A stretch of DNA of 64,000 nucleotides from an uncultured Clostridium sp. (GTDB lineage: Bacteria; Bacillota; Clostridia; Lachnospirales; Lachnospiraceae): contig UPYT01000015.1 in assembly GCA_900538475.1 (NCBI GenBank), forward strand, positions 1 through 64,000. The letters are read 5' to 3'. The notes beneath the pieces are model-generated. The model searched no databases and had not been told where the DNA came from. It was given only the letters and a program-made list of their open reading frames with translations. Positions within the stretch are counted from its first letter, which is position 1. Each line of letters begins with the position of its first letter. Positions 39,990 to 48,857 of this stretch are shown piece after piece. The translations under genes and the position numbers were made by a program.

Positions 39990-41027
39990 ATGAAGAGAAG
40001 AATGAATAAGAGAATGGCAACAGCAGCTCTGGCAGGCGCAATGGTGTTATCTATGAATGGAATGAGCGCTTTTGCCGCAGTAACAGAGTTTAATTTGACC
40101 AAGGAAGTTACCACAGATGGAAACACCCATGCGCCGAATACTGCTTTCAGCTTTACAATAGAAGAAGGCGATGCAAGTACTTTTGAAGGCGCAGTGGTTT
40201 CTGCCGGTGTTAAAGATGGCTTGACTTTAGATACAGCGAATAATTTCAGCTTTGCTCCTGGCGATGAGGTGTCAGCTTCTTACACCAAAACAGGAAAAAT
40301 CAAGGTAGACGCAACCAAATTTACAGAGCCTGGAGTTTATCATTATCTTGTAACAGAAACAAAGGGCACCTATAATGGAGTCACCTATGACGTAACTCCG
40401 AGACACGTTTATGTATATGTAGTTAATGGAACAGGTGGTTATGAGGTAGAGGCAGTTAAGGTAGTAAAAGACGGAGAGAAGGATAAGGCTGATGATCTGA
40501 AGATTGTCAATATTTACGGCGATGGTACACCGAATGATGATATCCATGATTTTATCATAAAGAAAACGGTAACTGGTAACCAGGGCAATAAAAACAAGGA
40601 GTTCTCCTTCACAGTTACGATTGACGGTGATGATACAGATAAAGCAGGCAAGGAGAAGTATAAGGCTGTAAAGACACCAAAGACTGGCGATCCGGAAATT
40701 ATGCATATTACAGATGAAGAGGCTGCAACCTTTACTCTGATGGACGGCGAGACCCTGCATATTTACGGTCTGTCTGAAAATGATGAATATACGGTAACAG
40801 AGGCTGATTATTCAACAGAGGGATATACCACTTCCGTAAAAGACGAGAATGCAAAGGGCAAGCTGACATCAGATGATGTGGTTGTAGAATTCATCAATGA
40901 CAAGAATGTAGGTCCCGCAACCGGCGTTGCAATGACATTTGCTCCCTACGTTCTCTTAGTAGCAGCAGCAGGCGGTCTGGGCGCAGTGGTTCTGGGCAAG
41001 AAGAAACGCGAGGATGATGAGATTTAA
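39990..41027 (+). CDS. Major pilin, Spy0128/FctA-like
   Basis: The 345-residue pilin has a signal peptide ending SAFA (residue 29), two Ig-like domains, a sorting signal GPATGV (308-313), a membrane helix and a basic tail. Each domain shows the pattern for an internal Lys-Asn isopeptide bond: Lys38 with Asn174 and Glu123 (YLVTE), and Lys191 or 192 with Asn303 and Glu271 (YTVTE). Spy0128 of S. pyogenes has nearly the same positions. A lysine at the end of domain 1 (VEAVKVVKDG, 157 or 160) is the candidate for inter-subunit linkage. Good AAGTGAGGA ribosome-binding site. Confidence 0.9.
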   Translation: MKRRMNKRMATAALAGAMVLSMNGMSAFAAVTEFNLTKEVTTDGNTHAPNTAFSFTIEEGDASTFEGAVVSAGVKDGLTLDTANNFSFAPGDEVSASYTKTGKIKVDATKFTEPGVYHYLVTETKGTYNGVTYDVTPRHVYVYVVNGTGGYEVEAVKVVKDGEKDKADDLKIVNIYGDGTPNDDIHDFIIKKTVTGNQGNKNKEFSFTVTIDGDDTDKAGKEKYKAVKTPKTGDPEIMHITDEEAATFTLMDGETLHIYGLSENDEYTVTEADYSTEGYTTSVKDENAKGKLTSDDVVVEFINDKNVGPATGVAMTFAPYVLLVAAAGGLGAVVLGKKKREDDEI

Positions 41028-41111
41028 TCAAAACGAATGACAGGATTTTAAGAAACCATAAATTTTAAAATCTAAAAGACGCTGCCAGAGCAGTGAAAAT
41101 AAGGCATAATT

Positions 41112-41202
41112 GTGACTGTTCAGCAGGTCTGCGCACTTGCTGCGCCGACTGTGAGAAAGCATGGGATTTTTGCTCGTGACTGCGAAGGTACTGAACAGTT
41201 GC
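41112..41202. repeat. Dispersed palindromic repeat A between pilin and sortase genes
   Basis: TGACTGTTCAG on the left and CTGAACAGTTGC on the right; 91 bases with a GC-rich interior. It separates the major pilin gene from the sortase gene. Confidence 0.65.
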
Positions 41203-41232
41203 GCAGAATTCTGGATTAACAGGAGGACTGGA

Positions 41233-41973
41233 GTGGAAACAGCTGTTAAGCTTGCTCGAATTGGAAATTTTATATTAAGCCTGATGGCCGTATGCATGAT
41301 GATTGTGATGCTGGCTTACGGCGGTTATTCTCTCTGGGACAATTACATGATTAACAGCGGAGCATTCCTGACCAGTGACTTGCTGAAATACAAGCCGCCG
41401 GAAAACAGTGATGCCGAGGATAATCTTTCCCTGGAGGAGCTGATGGCGCTGAATCCGGAAACCCGGGGCTGGCTTACCATTGACGGAACCCACATTGATT
41501 ATCCTGTGGTTCAGGGCGAGGACGATATGAAATATGTAAATACGGACATTTACGGGGAGTTTTCTTTGTCTGGCGCTATTTTCCTCTCCTGCTTAAACAG
41601 CCCGGATTTTTCAGATCATTATAATCTGATGTACGGACACCATATGGATAATGGGGGAATGTTCGGGGATGTAATGGAATTTGTTGAAACAGATTATTTT
41701 CAGTCTCATGAGACAGGTACACTCTATCTTCCTCACAAGACCTACGGAATTACCCTTTTTGCCTGTATTCAGGCGGATGCCTATGACAGGATTATTTATA
41801 CTCCTGGCAAGGAATGCGATATGCAGGTGCTGCTGGATTATCTGAAAGCGGAATCAGAGCAGTATCGGGATATCGGTGTAACGGCGGAGGACAGGATTGT
41901 TGGAATGTCTACCTGTGTGGATGCAACAACCAATGGCCGCATGATTCTTTTTGGCCGTCTGGAGGAGAAATAA
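41233..41973 (+). CDS. Class B sortase (pilus polymerase candidate)
   Basis: The 246-residue transpeptidase has an N-terminal membrane helix (about 12-36) and the class B catalytic set: His in NLMYGHHMDNGGMFGD, Cys in VGMSTCVDAT and Arg in NGRMILFGRL. GTG 41233 is the start, 6 bases after AGGAGG; the upstream in-frame ATG (41161) lies inside repeat A. It follows the pilin gene and precedes the base pilin gene, as SrtC does in FCT loci, so it is the likely polymerase. Confidence 0.88.
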   Translation: METAVKLARIGNFILSLMAVCMMIVMLAYGGYSLWDNYMINSGAFLTSDLLKYKPPENSDAEDNLSLEELMALNPETRGWLTIDGTHIDYPVVQGEDDMKYVNTDIYGEFSLSGAIFLSCLNSPDFSDHYNLMYGHHMDNGGMFGDVMEFVETDYFQSHETGTLYLPHKTYGITLFACIQADAYDRIIYTPGKECDMQVLLDYLKAESEQYRDIGVTAEDRIVGMSTCVDATTNGRMILFGRLEEK

Positions 41974-42000
41974 GCACGAAGGAGGTGCAATGAAATAGAT

Positions 42001-42783
42001 ATGTGTCAGAAATTAAGAAACCTGGTTTTTCATACACTTGTTCCGGCAGTGCTGGCGGCGTTGCTGCTTCCAATTATGGCGTTTGCACAGGTGAGTTCCT
42101 GCAGTGTTTCCGTACCGGTTGAGATTAAGGTTACCGGCAGCAGGATCCCAGCAGATGTTCCTTACAGACTTGTGCTCAAGGCAGTTACGCCGGAAGCGCC
42201 GATGCCCCAGTCTGAAGAACTGATTGTGGTAAATGGAGGAAGGTCGGAGTTTGGACCGATGGTTTATACACAGACCGGCGATTACCAGTATCAGATTTAC
42301 CAGAACTCGGATCCGAGAGATCGTTTTACCTATGACAAACGAGTTTATAAGGTAACGGTTCGTGTTACGAATGGGGAAAATGGCGAACTGGAGACGCAGG
42401 TTTGGGCGTCAGACGAGGCTGCGGGGGATGAGAAAACAGAGAGTATTGTGTTTACCAATAATTACAGACGTCCCGGCGGTGGTGGCGGTGGCGGAGATTC
42501 GGCTCCGGATCCAGACCCAAGTCCCAACCCAAATCCCAACCCAAATCCCAATCCGGGGCCTGGAGGACCTGGTACAGAACCGTCAGGAGGAGACGGACTG
42601 ACGGAAATCAGCGACAATGAAACTCCTTTGGGAGGCTTAACTCAGATTTTTGAGGAGGAAGTTCCTTTAGGTGGACTTCCGAAAACTGGCGATACGACAA
42701 TGCTTTCTTTTTGGATTCTGCTGGCTGTGCTGTCCGGATGCGGACTGGCTGCTCTTGCCTTTATCCGGAAGAGGATGGATTGA
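42001..42783 (+). CDS. Base/minor pilin with LPKTG cell-wall anchor, FctB-like
   Basis: The 260-residue protein has a signal peptide (to about residue 29), one pilin-type beta domain (about 33-155, with VPVEIKVTG and SIVFTNNYR), a glycine run, a PNPNPNP-rich linker (about 167-190), and a canonical LPKTGD signal (about 226), helix and basic tail. A canonical LPxTG on the last pilin suggests anchoring to peptidoglycan by the housekeeping sortase. The best ribosome-binding site (AAGGAGG) serves an ATG AAA TAG mini-frame at 41990 rather than this ATG. Confidence 0.85.
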   Translation: MCQKLRNLVFHTLVPAVLAALLLPIMAFAQVSSCSVSVPVEIKVTGSRIPADVPYRLVLKAVTPEAPMPQSEELIVVNGGRSEFGPMVYTQTGDYQYQIYQNSDPRDRFTYDKRVYKVTVRVTNGENGELETQVWASDEAAGDEKTESIVFTNNYRRPGGGGGGGDSAPDPDPSPNPNPNPNPNPGPGGPGTEPSGGDGLTEISDNETPLGGLTQIFEEEVPLGGLPKTGDTTMLSFWILLAVLSGCGLAALAFIRKRMD

Positions 42784-42818
42784 CAGATCTTATTCAAATG
42801 GAATAATGGATGATATGT

Positions 42819-42848
42819 GAGGCGGCGGGTACAGCCGCCTCGCTTTTT
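42819..42848 (+). terminator. Intrinsic terminator after the base pilin
   Basis: GAGGCGGC / GCCGCCTC stem with loop GGGTACA, then GCTTTTT. The following gap (to 43140) also holds GGGTTCAC / GTGAACCC (42885-42915); no gene is seen. Confidence 0.85.
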
Positions 42849-43140
42849 CCAGTATGACGGATATTTTGCCAGTCTGTGGTGAGGGTTCACAAGGGACGGA
42901 GCTGCCGGTGAACCCTATGGCAATTACTCAGGACTTCGTCGTGAGGGGTGGGCGAGAAGAAGGGAAATCACAGAGGACGAAAAGAGACATGATATCAATG
43001 TGAGAGGGGAGAGATAATCTCCCCTGCTCGATTTTTAGGGAAGTGATTCCTGGGATAAAAGAGCTGTGATAAAAGAATGGTTATAAAAGGGGAAGTTTTT
43101 GCGGAAAAACGGAAAGGAGAAGCTTTTGAAGAGAGAGGGA

Positions 43141-43992
43141 ATGGATACGGAAAAAAGTCTGAAGAAAACGATATGGCGTTTTATGGTGATTTTGTGTCTG
43201 ATTGTGTTTGCTGTTTCTGTTTTTGGAATTGTGGGGACACTTTTGAAGGCCAATCGTGAGAAAAGTACCTTTGATGATTTGATTGAAATGGCAGAGGCGG
43301 ATGTGGGTGTAGAACAGAGAAATATTGACAGTGATGCTGCGGCAGAAATGGAAACAACGGAAGCTTCCGAGGCGGGACAGACAAATTCTGATCATACCGG
43401 GGGAGTGATGGAGGAAAAGCCGAAGCGGAATTATGGACTTTTAAAAGAGAAGAATCCAGATTTTGCCGGGTGGCTCCGGATTCCTGATACAAAGATTGAT
43501 TATCCTGTTATGCATACTCCTGATGATATGCAGTATTATATTCGCCGGGATTTCTATGGAGAAAGCTCTGTAAGCGGCACACCCTTTATCGGAGATTTCT
43601 GCAGTACAGACAGCGGCAGTATGATTATTTATGCCCATAATATGAAGAATGGTACGTTGTTTGGTGAATTGGATGAGTATGAATCTGAAGATTATCGGAA
43701 TAAGCATTCAGTTTTGGAGTTTTATACGCTGGATGAGAGCCGCCAGTATGAAATTTTTGCCGCATTCCGGACCGAGCTGGTGTATGAAAATCAGGAGGGT
43801 TTTCGCTATTATGAGTACGTGGGGGATATGACAGAAGAACGGTTTGACGAGTTTATGAATCAGCTTCGTCAGCACTCTTTTTATAATACCGAAAGCTGGC
43901 CGGAATATGGGGATCAGCTGATTATTCTGTCTACCTGCAGCTATTATACAGAAAATGGCCGGTTTGTTGTTGTGGCGCGGCGAGTGGAGTAG
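43141..43992 (+). CDS. Second class B sortase
   Basis: From ATG 43141 it is 283 residues, with an N-terminal membrane helix (about 11-34), an acidic linker (about 50-90) and a class B sortase core: DFAGWLRIPDTKIDYPVMH, His in MIIYAHNMKNGTLFG, Cys in ILSTCSYYTENGRFVVVARR. TTG 43126 with AAAGGAG is an equally good start and would add five residues. It lies behind the terminator at 42819, so it may be transcribed alone. It could anchor the assembled pilus or other wall proteins. Confidence 0.87.
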   Translation: MDTEKSLKKTIWRFMVILCLIVFAVSVFGIVGTLLKANREKSTFDDLIEMAEADVGVEQRNIDSDAAAEMETTEASEAGQTNSDHTGGVMEEKPKRNYGLLKEKNPDFAGWLRIPDTKIDYPVMHTPDDMQYYIRRDFYGESSVSGTPFIGDFCSTDSGSMIIYAHNMKNGTLFGELDEYESEDYRNKHSVLEFYTLDESRQYEIFAAFRTELVYENQEGFRYYEYVGDMTEERFDEFMNQLRQHSFYNTESWPEYGDQLIILSTCSYYTENGRFVVVARRVE

Positions 43993-44122
43993 CGAATAGA
44001 ACAGCAAGTGTATAACTGTGCGCGCGCGTGAGGATTTTGAAATGGAGGAGGAAATGAAATAGTGTAGACTGTGGAGTGCTGTGAAGCAGAGTTTTGTTTC
44101 ATTGTTCCTGGTGAAGATAGTT

Positions 44123-44171
44123 AAGAGAGGGAAGTATCAAAAGGCTGGATGATACTTTTCTCTCTTTTTTA
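44123..44171 (+). terminator. Intrinsic terminator after the second sortase
   Basis: AAGAGAGGGAAGTATC pairs with GATACTTTTCTCTCTT, followed by a T run. Confidence 0.85.
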
Positions 44172-44225
44172 TTTTGTGCCTGAGAATGAAAATGATATGT
44201 TGTCTGGTTTTGGGCTATTCCGGGG

Positions 44226-44474
44226 TGGGATTGTGCATTTTTGAAGGGAAAAGAGGATTTCTGCACAAAGAGAGGCTGGGATTTTGCATTTTCGGAGGGA
44301 AAAAGTGATTTCTGCACAAAGAGAGGCTGGGATTGTGCATTTTTGGAGGAAAAAAAGGATTTCTGCACAAAGTGGAGTTAGGATTGTGCATTTTTGAAGG
44401 AAAAGCGGGAAATTTGCAAAATGAGGGGCTGGGATTGTGCATTTCAAGAAGGAAAAAAGGATTTCTGCAAAATC
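44226..44474. repeat. Tandem array C: five units with an exact 51-base period
   Basis: Units carry GGGATTGTGCATTTTTGAAG, a purine stretch and GATTTCTGCACAAAG. The GCA of the leading GTGCA falls at 44235, 44286, 44337, 44388 and 44439, always 51 apart. TGCACAA and TTGTGCA form inverted arms across each unit border. Two further units with the same period are at 48858-48960. Minus-strand open frames here are by-products of the repeat. Confidence 0.85.
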
Positions 44475-44552
44475 AATATCAATAAAAAAGATGCATCGGA
44501 ATGGGAGATTGAAACAGAGACGGAGCAGATATCATGTTTTGTGAAGTTTTAT

Positions 44553-44581
44553 TTGACAGAATTACTTTAGTATGCTACTAT
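44553..44581 (+). promoter_or_regulatory. Promoter of the amino-acid ABC transporter
   Basis: TTGACA (44553-44558) and TACTAT (44576-44581) with a 17-base spacer, about 55 bases before the start codon. Confidence 0.65.
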
Positions 44582-44643
44582 GGTAGAGCGATGCGGTGGC
44601 AGGGGAGTGAAATGCCGCCGAAGTGGTAAAGGAGGAGCATATT

Positions 44644-45561
44644 ATGAAAAAAAGATTTGTGAGTGCATGTATGGTTGGTTTGTTGGCAGTATCGCTGGCA
44701 GGATGCGGCGGCGCAGGGAATTCTGCTGCTGAAGCAGCAAAAACAACTGCAGAGGAGCCTAAAACCGAGGCAGCGACCACTGCCGCAGAATCTTCAGAAA
44801 CATCCTCAGAAGCGGCATCAGAGGCTTCTGAGAGCAGTGCGGAAGCTGATGGGGCAGAAGAGGGTACCTTTACCGTTGGATTTGACCAGGATTTCCCGCC
44901 GATGGGATTTGTTGGTGATGACGGCGAGTATACAGGCTTTGATCTGGAGCTGGCACAGGAGGTTGCTTCTCGCCTGGGATTGAAATATGTTCCTCAGCCC
45001 ATTGCCTGGGATGCAAAGGATATGGAACTGGAAGCAGGTACGATTGACTGTATCTGGAATGGATTTACGATGAACGGACGTGAGGATGCTTATACCTGGA
45101 GCGATCCTTACATGGACAACAGCCAGGTGTTTGTAGTGACAGCAGATTCTGGTATTTCAACTCTGGCAGATTTGGCAGGAAAGGTTGTGGAGGTTCAGAC
45201 AGATTCTTCTGCAGAGGCGGCCTTGAAGGACAATCAGGAGCTGAGCAGCAGCTTTGGAACCTTGCAGACGGTTGCAGATTATAATACTGCATTTATGGAT
45301 CTGGAGATGGGCGCTGTAGATGCGATTGCCATGGATGTAATTGTAGCTGGTTATCAGATTGAGCAGAGAGAAGACGGAGATAACTATGTGATTCTGGAAG
45401 AGACTCTGGCAGCAGAGGAGTACGGCATTGGCTTTAAGAAGGGCAATGAAGCGCTTCGAGACAAGGTACAGACTACTCTGGAGGAGATGGCCGCAGATGG
45501 TACCATGGCAGAGATTTCTAATAAATGGTTTGGTCGTGATGTGACTGTAATCGGAAAGTAA
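44644..45561 (+). CDS. Amino-acid ABC transporter substrate-binding lipoprotein
   Basis: The 305-residue lipoprotein has a lipobox LAGC (Cys20), an Ala/Glu/Thr-rich tether (about 22-78) and a family 3 solute-binding domain: TVGFDQDFPPMGF, YTGFDLELAQEVASRLG, IDCIWNGFTMNGRE and MAEISNKWFG. It delivers a polar amino acid or cystine-type substrate to the permease encoded next; the exact substrate cannot be read. ATG 44644 follows AAAGGAGGAGC. Confidence 0.92.
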   Translation: MKKRFVSACMVGLLAVSLAGCGGAGNSAAEAAKTTAEEPKTEAATTAAESSETSSEAASEASESSAEADGAEEGTFTVGFDQDFPPMGFVGDDGEYTGFDLELAQEVASRLGLKYVPQPIAWDAKDMELEAGTIDCIWNGFTMNGREDAYTWSDPYMDNSQVFVVTADSGISTLADLAGKVVEVQTDSSAEAALKDNQELSSSFGTLQTVADYNTAFMDLEMGAVDAIAMDVIVAGYQIEQREDGDNYVILEETLAAEEYGIGFKKGNEALRDKVQTTLEEMAADGTMAEISNKWFGRDVTVIGK

Positions 45562-45733
45562 GGCTATTAAGGCTGAAAGGATTTAAGGGAGAACGCGATT
45601 AAGGAAGAAAAGATTGCTGAAGCGTATGTGATATGAGGGAGCAGCAATCATAAAAAGGATTCTGTCCGACCAAGTGGAGAAGCGTCGGATGGAATGTAAG
45701 AAAAAAGAAGCAGAAGGAGCAGCGGGAATTGAT

Positions 45734-46384
45734 ATGGAACTAAGTGTGATAATTGCCAAGCTGGCGGAAGGAATGTTTGTCAGTATACAAATTTTTATAA
45801 TGACACTGGTGTTTTCGCTGCCCCTTGGGCTAGTGGTTGCCTTTGGAAGAATGTCAAAGAATGCCATTCTGAGGAATGCAGTAAAGGTTTATATTTCCAT
45901 TATGCGCGGAACACCGCTGATGCTGCAGCTGATGATGGTATATTTCGGGCCGTTTTATTTGTTTCGAATTAAGGTGGGAAATGGTTTTCGGCTTTGGGCT
46001 GCATTTATTGGATTTGTGATCAATTATGCCGCGTATTTTGCAGAGATTTACCGCAGCGGAATTCAGTCCATGCCTGCAGGACAGTATGAGGCGGCCAAGC
46101 TGCTTGGATACAGCAGAACGCAGACCTTTTTCCGGATTATTCTTCCTCAGGTAATAAAGCGGATCCTGCCGTCTGTGACGAATGAGGTGATTACTTTGGT
46201 TAAGGATACGTCTCTGGCCTTTACCATTGGTGTGTTGGAGATGTTTACCCAGGCTAAGGCTCTGGCGTCTTCTCAGACCAGTATGATTCCCTTTGTGGCA
46301 GCAGGTCTGTTTTACTATGTATTTAATCTGATTGTGGCAGTGGTTATGGAGTATACGGAAAAGAAGCTGTCTTATTATCAATAG
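45734..46384 (+). CDS. Amino-acid ABC transporter permease
   Basis: The 216-residue HisM/GlnP-type permease has about five membrane helices and the EAA loop EAAKLLGYSRTQTFFRIILPQ that contacts the ATPase. Homologues start near MELSVIIAKLAEG, so ATG 45734 is used; upstream in-frame starts back to 45674 would add a basic leader. It works with the binding protein and ATPase on either side. Confidence 0.9.
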   Translation: MELSVIIAKLAEGMFVSIQIFIMTLVFSLPLGLVVAFGRMSKNAILRNAVKVYISIMRGTPLMLQLMMVYFGPFYLFRIKVGNGFRLWAAFIGFVINYAAYFAEIYRSGIQSMPAGQYEAAKLLGYSRTQTFFRIILPQVIKRILPSVTNEVITLVKDTSLAFTIGVLEMFTQAKALASSQTSMIPFVAAGLFYYVFNLIVAVVMEYTEKKLSYYQ

Positions 46385-46405
46385 ATTCGGAGGAATATCA
46401 GCATC

Positions 46406-47185
46406 ATGAATTTACTGGAAATGAATCATGTGAAAAAGTCATTTGGTGGGCTGGAGGTGATACGGGACATTTCTCTCCATGTGGGAGAGGGAGAGATTGT
46501 TTCCATTATCGGGCCGTCCGGATCCGGCAAATCTACGCTGCTGCGGTGCGCTACTATGCTGGAAACCATGGACAGCGGCGAGCTGATATATCTGGGCGAG
46601 CGGGCAGCCTGGAACAATGAGAAAGAGGAGACGGTGTATGCTCCGAGGCAGGAACTGCGGAAAATCCGTCAGAATTATGGACTTGTGTTCCAGAATTATA
46701 ATCTGTTTCCGCATTTTTCCGTTTTGAAAAATATAACAGATGCGCCGGTGACGGTTCAGAAGCGGGATAAAAAAGAAGCTGTAGAGACGGCTATGGAGCT
46801 TTTGAAGAAGATGGGGCTGGAGGACAAGGCGGATGCCTATCCCTGTCAGCTTTCCGGCGGACAGTGCCAGCGTGTAGCGATCGCCAGGGCTTTAGCTTTG
46901 AATCCGAAGATTTTGTTCTTTGATGAGCCGACGTCAGCTTTGGATCCAGAGCTGACAGCAGAGGTGCTGAAGGTGATTAAGTCTCTGGCTGATCTCCATA
47001 TTGCAATGGTTATTGTGACTCATGAGATGGCCTTTGCACGGGATATTTCTGACAGGGTTATTTTTATGGCGGACGGTGTGATCGTGGAGGAAGGACGTCC
47101 GGAGGAGGTGTTTGCTTCTGAAAATGAACGGACACTCAGCTTCCTGGGACGATATGGCGAAATGCTGAAGGCAGAGAAACAGTAA
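46406..47185 (+). CDS. Amino-acid ABC transporter ATP-binding protein
   Basis: The 259-residue GlnQ-type ATPase has Walker [10 protein letters not shown] (about 37-45), Q-loop, signature LSGGQCQR, Walker [15 protein letters not shown] and a switch His in THEMAFARD. It is the last gene of the transporter operon. Its TAA stop codon is the TAA of the left boundary of repeat A (47182-47253). Confidence 0.94.
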   Translation: MNLLEMNHVKKSFGGLEVIRDISLHVGEGEIVSIIGPSGSGKSTLLRCATMLETMDSGELIYLGERAAWNNEKEETVYAPRQELRKIRQNYGLVFQNYNLFPHFSVLKNITDAPVTVQKRDKKEAVETAMELLKKMGLEDKADAYPCQLSGGQCQRVAIARALALNPKILFFDEPTSALDPELTAEVLKVIKSLADLHIAMVIVTHEMAFARDISDRVIFMADGVIVEEGRPEEVFASENERTLSFLGRYGEMLKAEKQ

Positions 47186-47253
47186 CTGTTCAGGGGAGGA
47201 TATCTTCTTGCCCGGCTTTGCAGGATAAGAAGATACCCGTCCTGAATCGTTAT
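47182..47253. repeat. Dispersed palindromic repeat A at the end of the ABC operon
   Basis: GTAACTGTTCAGG and CCTGAATCGTTAT bound 72 bases with an inner stem ATCTTCTTG / TAAGAAGAT. The left boundary supplies the stop codon of the ATPase gene and the hairpin could terminate the operon. Confidence 0.8.
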
Positions 47254-47456
47254 GAGAAATAAAAAGCAGAACTTGTACGAAACTGGTATTTTGTGTTACA
47301 CTAGAGATAATGGAGTCGAATGTGAGTGATGGCTGGGCGTCTTTTCAGAAGGATTCCCAGCCATTTGCTGTATTCGGAGGAGACAATAAAAGGATTTGCG
47401 GCAGTTTGGTTTATTTTGAACAGCTGCAGGAAGTTCAGAAAAGAGCGGAATAGGAA

Positions 47457-48488
47457 ATGGAATCAGCAAAAACGATTTATGATATTGCCAAAGAGGCTGG
47501 TGTATCAGCCAGTACAGTGTCAAGGGTGGTAAATAACAAACCGGGGATCAATGAAAAGACCAGGAAAAAAGTTCAGCAGCTTTTGGAAAAGTATAATTAT
47601 ATTCCCAATGAGGCGGCCAGGGGACTTGTAACCCAGTCATCCAGGATTATCGGAATTTTGATTGAAGATATCCGGGTATTTCATCATACGGAATCAGCTT
47701 ATGTGATTGAACAGGAGATGACCCGACTGGGATATACCTGTATCACTTTAAGCACCGGACCGGATCCCAAAAAGAAGGCAGAATATATTCGGCATCTGGA
47801 GCAGAGGCGGGTAGAGGGCGCTATTTTGATGGGCTCAATGTTTGGCAGCAGCGAGGTTGAGGCAAGTATTCGTGAGCACCTCAGCGGAATTCCTATTGTG
47901 ATAGTAAATGGATATCTGGATCTGCCCAATGTATATTCGGTTTTGGCTGATGAGGAGCGGGGAATTGAGGAATGCGTGGAGCTTCTGGCGCGTAAGGGGC
48001 GCAGGAACATGGCTTTTGTACTGGATCTGGAAACTCCTTCCAACAATAAAAAGAAACGTGGATTTATGACAGCAATGATGCGTCAGGGGATTCATCAGGA
48101 TCAGCAGCTTTTATACCGGGCGGATGAGGAGGAGGCTTCTTTTCCGGATCCTCACAATACGATTCGGCGCGGAGCGGAGATAACGAAGCGGCTGCTGAGG
48201 GAAAATCCTCAGGTGGATGCGATTGTCTATTCTGTGGATATGCTGGCGATTGGCGGGCTGCAGGAGATGGAACGTCAGGGAATTGCGGTGCCGGGGCAGA
48301 TTGCCGTTATGGGAGTGGACAACACGATTTATGGAGAGATCTGTAAGCCGCAGCTGTCTACATTGGATAATAAGCTGGTAGAGGTAAGCCGCAACGCCTC
48401 TGGTATTCTGCTGAATGCTCTGGAAAAGAAAGTTGTATCAAAAAGAATGATGGTTTGTACGGAAATTATTGAGAGAGAATCAACGTAA
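47457..48488 (+). CDS. LacI family transcriptional regulator
   Basis: The 343-residue protein has the LacI HTH (TIYDIAKEAGVSASTVSRVVNNKPGI, residues 6-31), the hinge helix region and a periplasmic-binding-like sensor domain ending in IAVMGVDNTIYGEICKPQLSTLD. It most likely controls the sugar-acid operon downstream, where two GCAATCGATTGC palindromes flank the promoter. The effector is unknown. It starts with ATG after a weak AGGAAATGG region. Confidence 0.92.
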   Translation: MESAKTIYDIAKEAGVSASTVSRVVNNKPGINEKTRKKVQQLLEKYNYIPNEAARGLVTQSSRIIGILIEDIRVFHHTESAYVIEQEMTRLGYTCITLSTGPDPKKKAEYIRHLEQRRVEGAILMGSMFGSSEVEASIREHLSGIPIVIVNGYLDLPNVYSVLADEERGIEECVELLARKGRRNMAFVLDLETPSNNKKKRGFMTAMMRQGIHQDQQLLYRADEEEASFPDPHNTIRRGAEITKRLLRENPQVDAIVYSVDMLAIGGLQEMERQGIAVPGQIAVMGVDNTIYGEICKPQLSTLDNKLVEVSRNASGILLNALEKKVVSKRMMVCTEIIEREST

Positions 48489-48509
48489 AGATTTTTTGTT
48501 TCTATCTGG

Positions 48510-48547
48510 CTGGGAAATGGGCAGTTGTCCGGTTCCCGGCTATTTTT
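48510..48547 (+). terminator. Intrinsic terminator after the LacI gene
   Basis: GGCTGGGAA pairs with TTCCCGGCT, followed by ATTTTT, which is the start of repeat B. Confidence 0.7.
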
Positions 48548-48668
48548 ATGTCATAGGAAAGAGCGTCCTACGACATAAAAACGCTCCGCGAGGATCGCCA
48601 TGGGTTGGAAGAGAATTGGATAATGAGACGACCCGCCGCAGGCGGAGAGGCTTACTTGCGAAGTTTGT
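48542..48668. repeat. Dispersed repeat B, copy 2
   Basis: It shares TATGTCATAGGAAAGAGC, GACATAAAAACGCTCCGCG, AGGATCGCCATG and ACCCGCCGCAGGCGGAGA with copy 1 at 30406. Confidence 0.75.
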
Positions 48669-48857
48669 CCGTTCATAAGAAACTTCGTCTTGTGGCATAA
48701 AAATGGCTGTGGAGGTGTACTGAGGTGGAAGAAAATATTACGGAAGCAGCAGAAAATATTGTTGAAATAGCCGCGATTTGGCGCGAAGGGACATTGCAAA
48801 GTAGGCGGGGAATTATTTGTGGGACAGTTTGTAATCATCACATGTGAACCCCGGAGA

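Noticed and set aside
41161..41232. Upstream ATG start for the first pilus sortase
   Set aside because: The extra 24 codons lie mostly in repeat A; GTG 41233 has an ideal AGGAGG.
44099..44447. Minus-strand frames encoding 17-residue repeats
   Set aside because: They result from the 51-base DNA period, which is a multiple of three; all three frames are open, and there is no ribosome-binding site.
44226..44474. CRISPR array
   Set aside because: The units are continuous diverged copies of a 51-base sequence, not identical repeats with unique spacers, and no cas genes are nearby.
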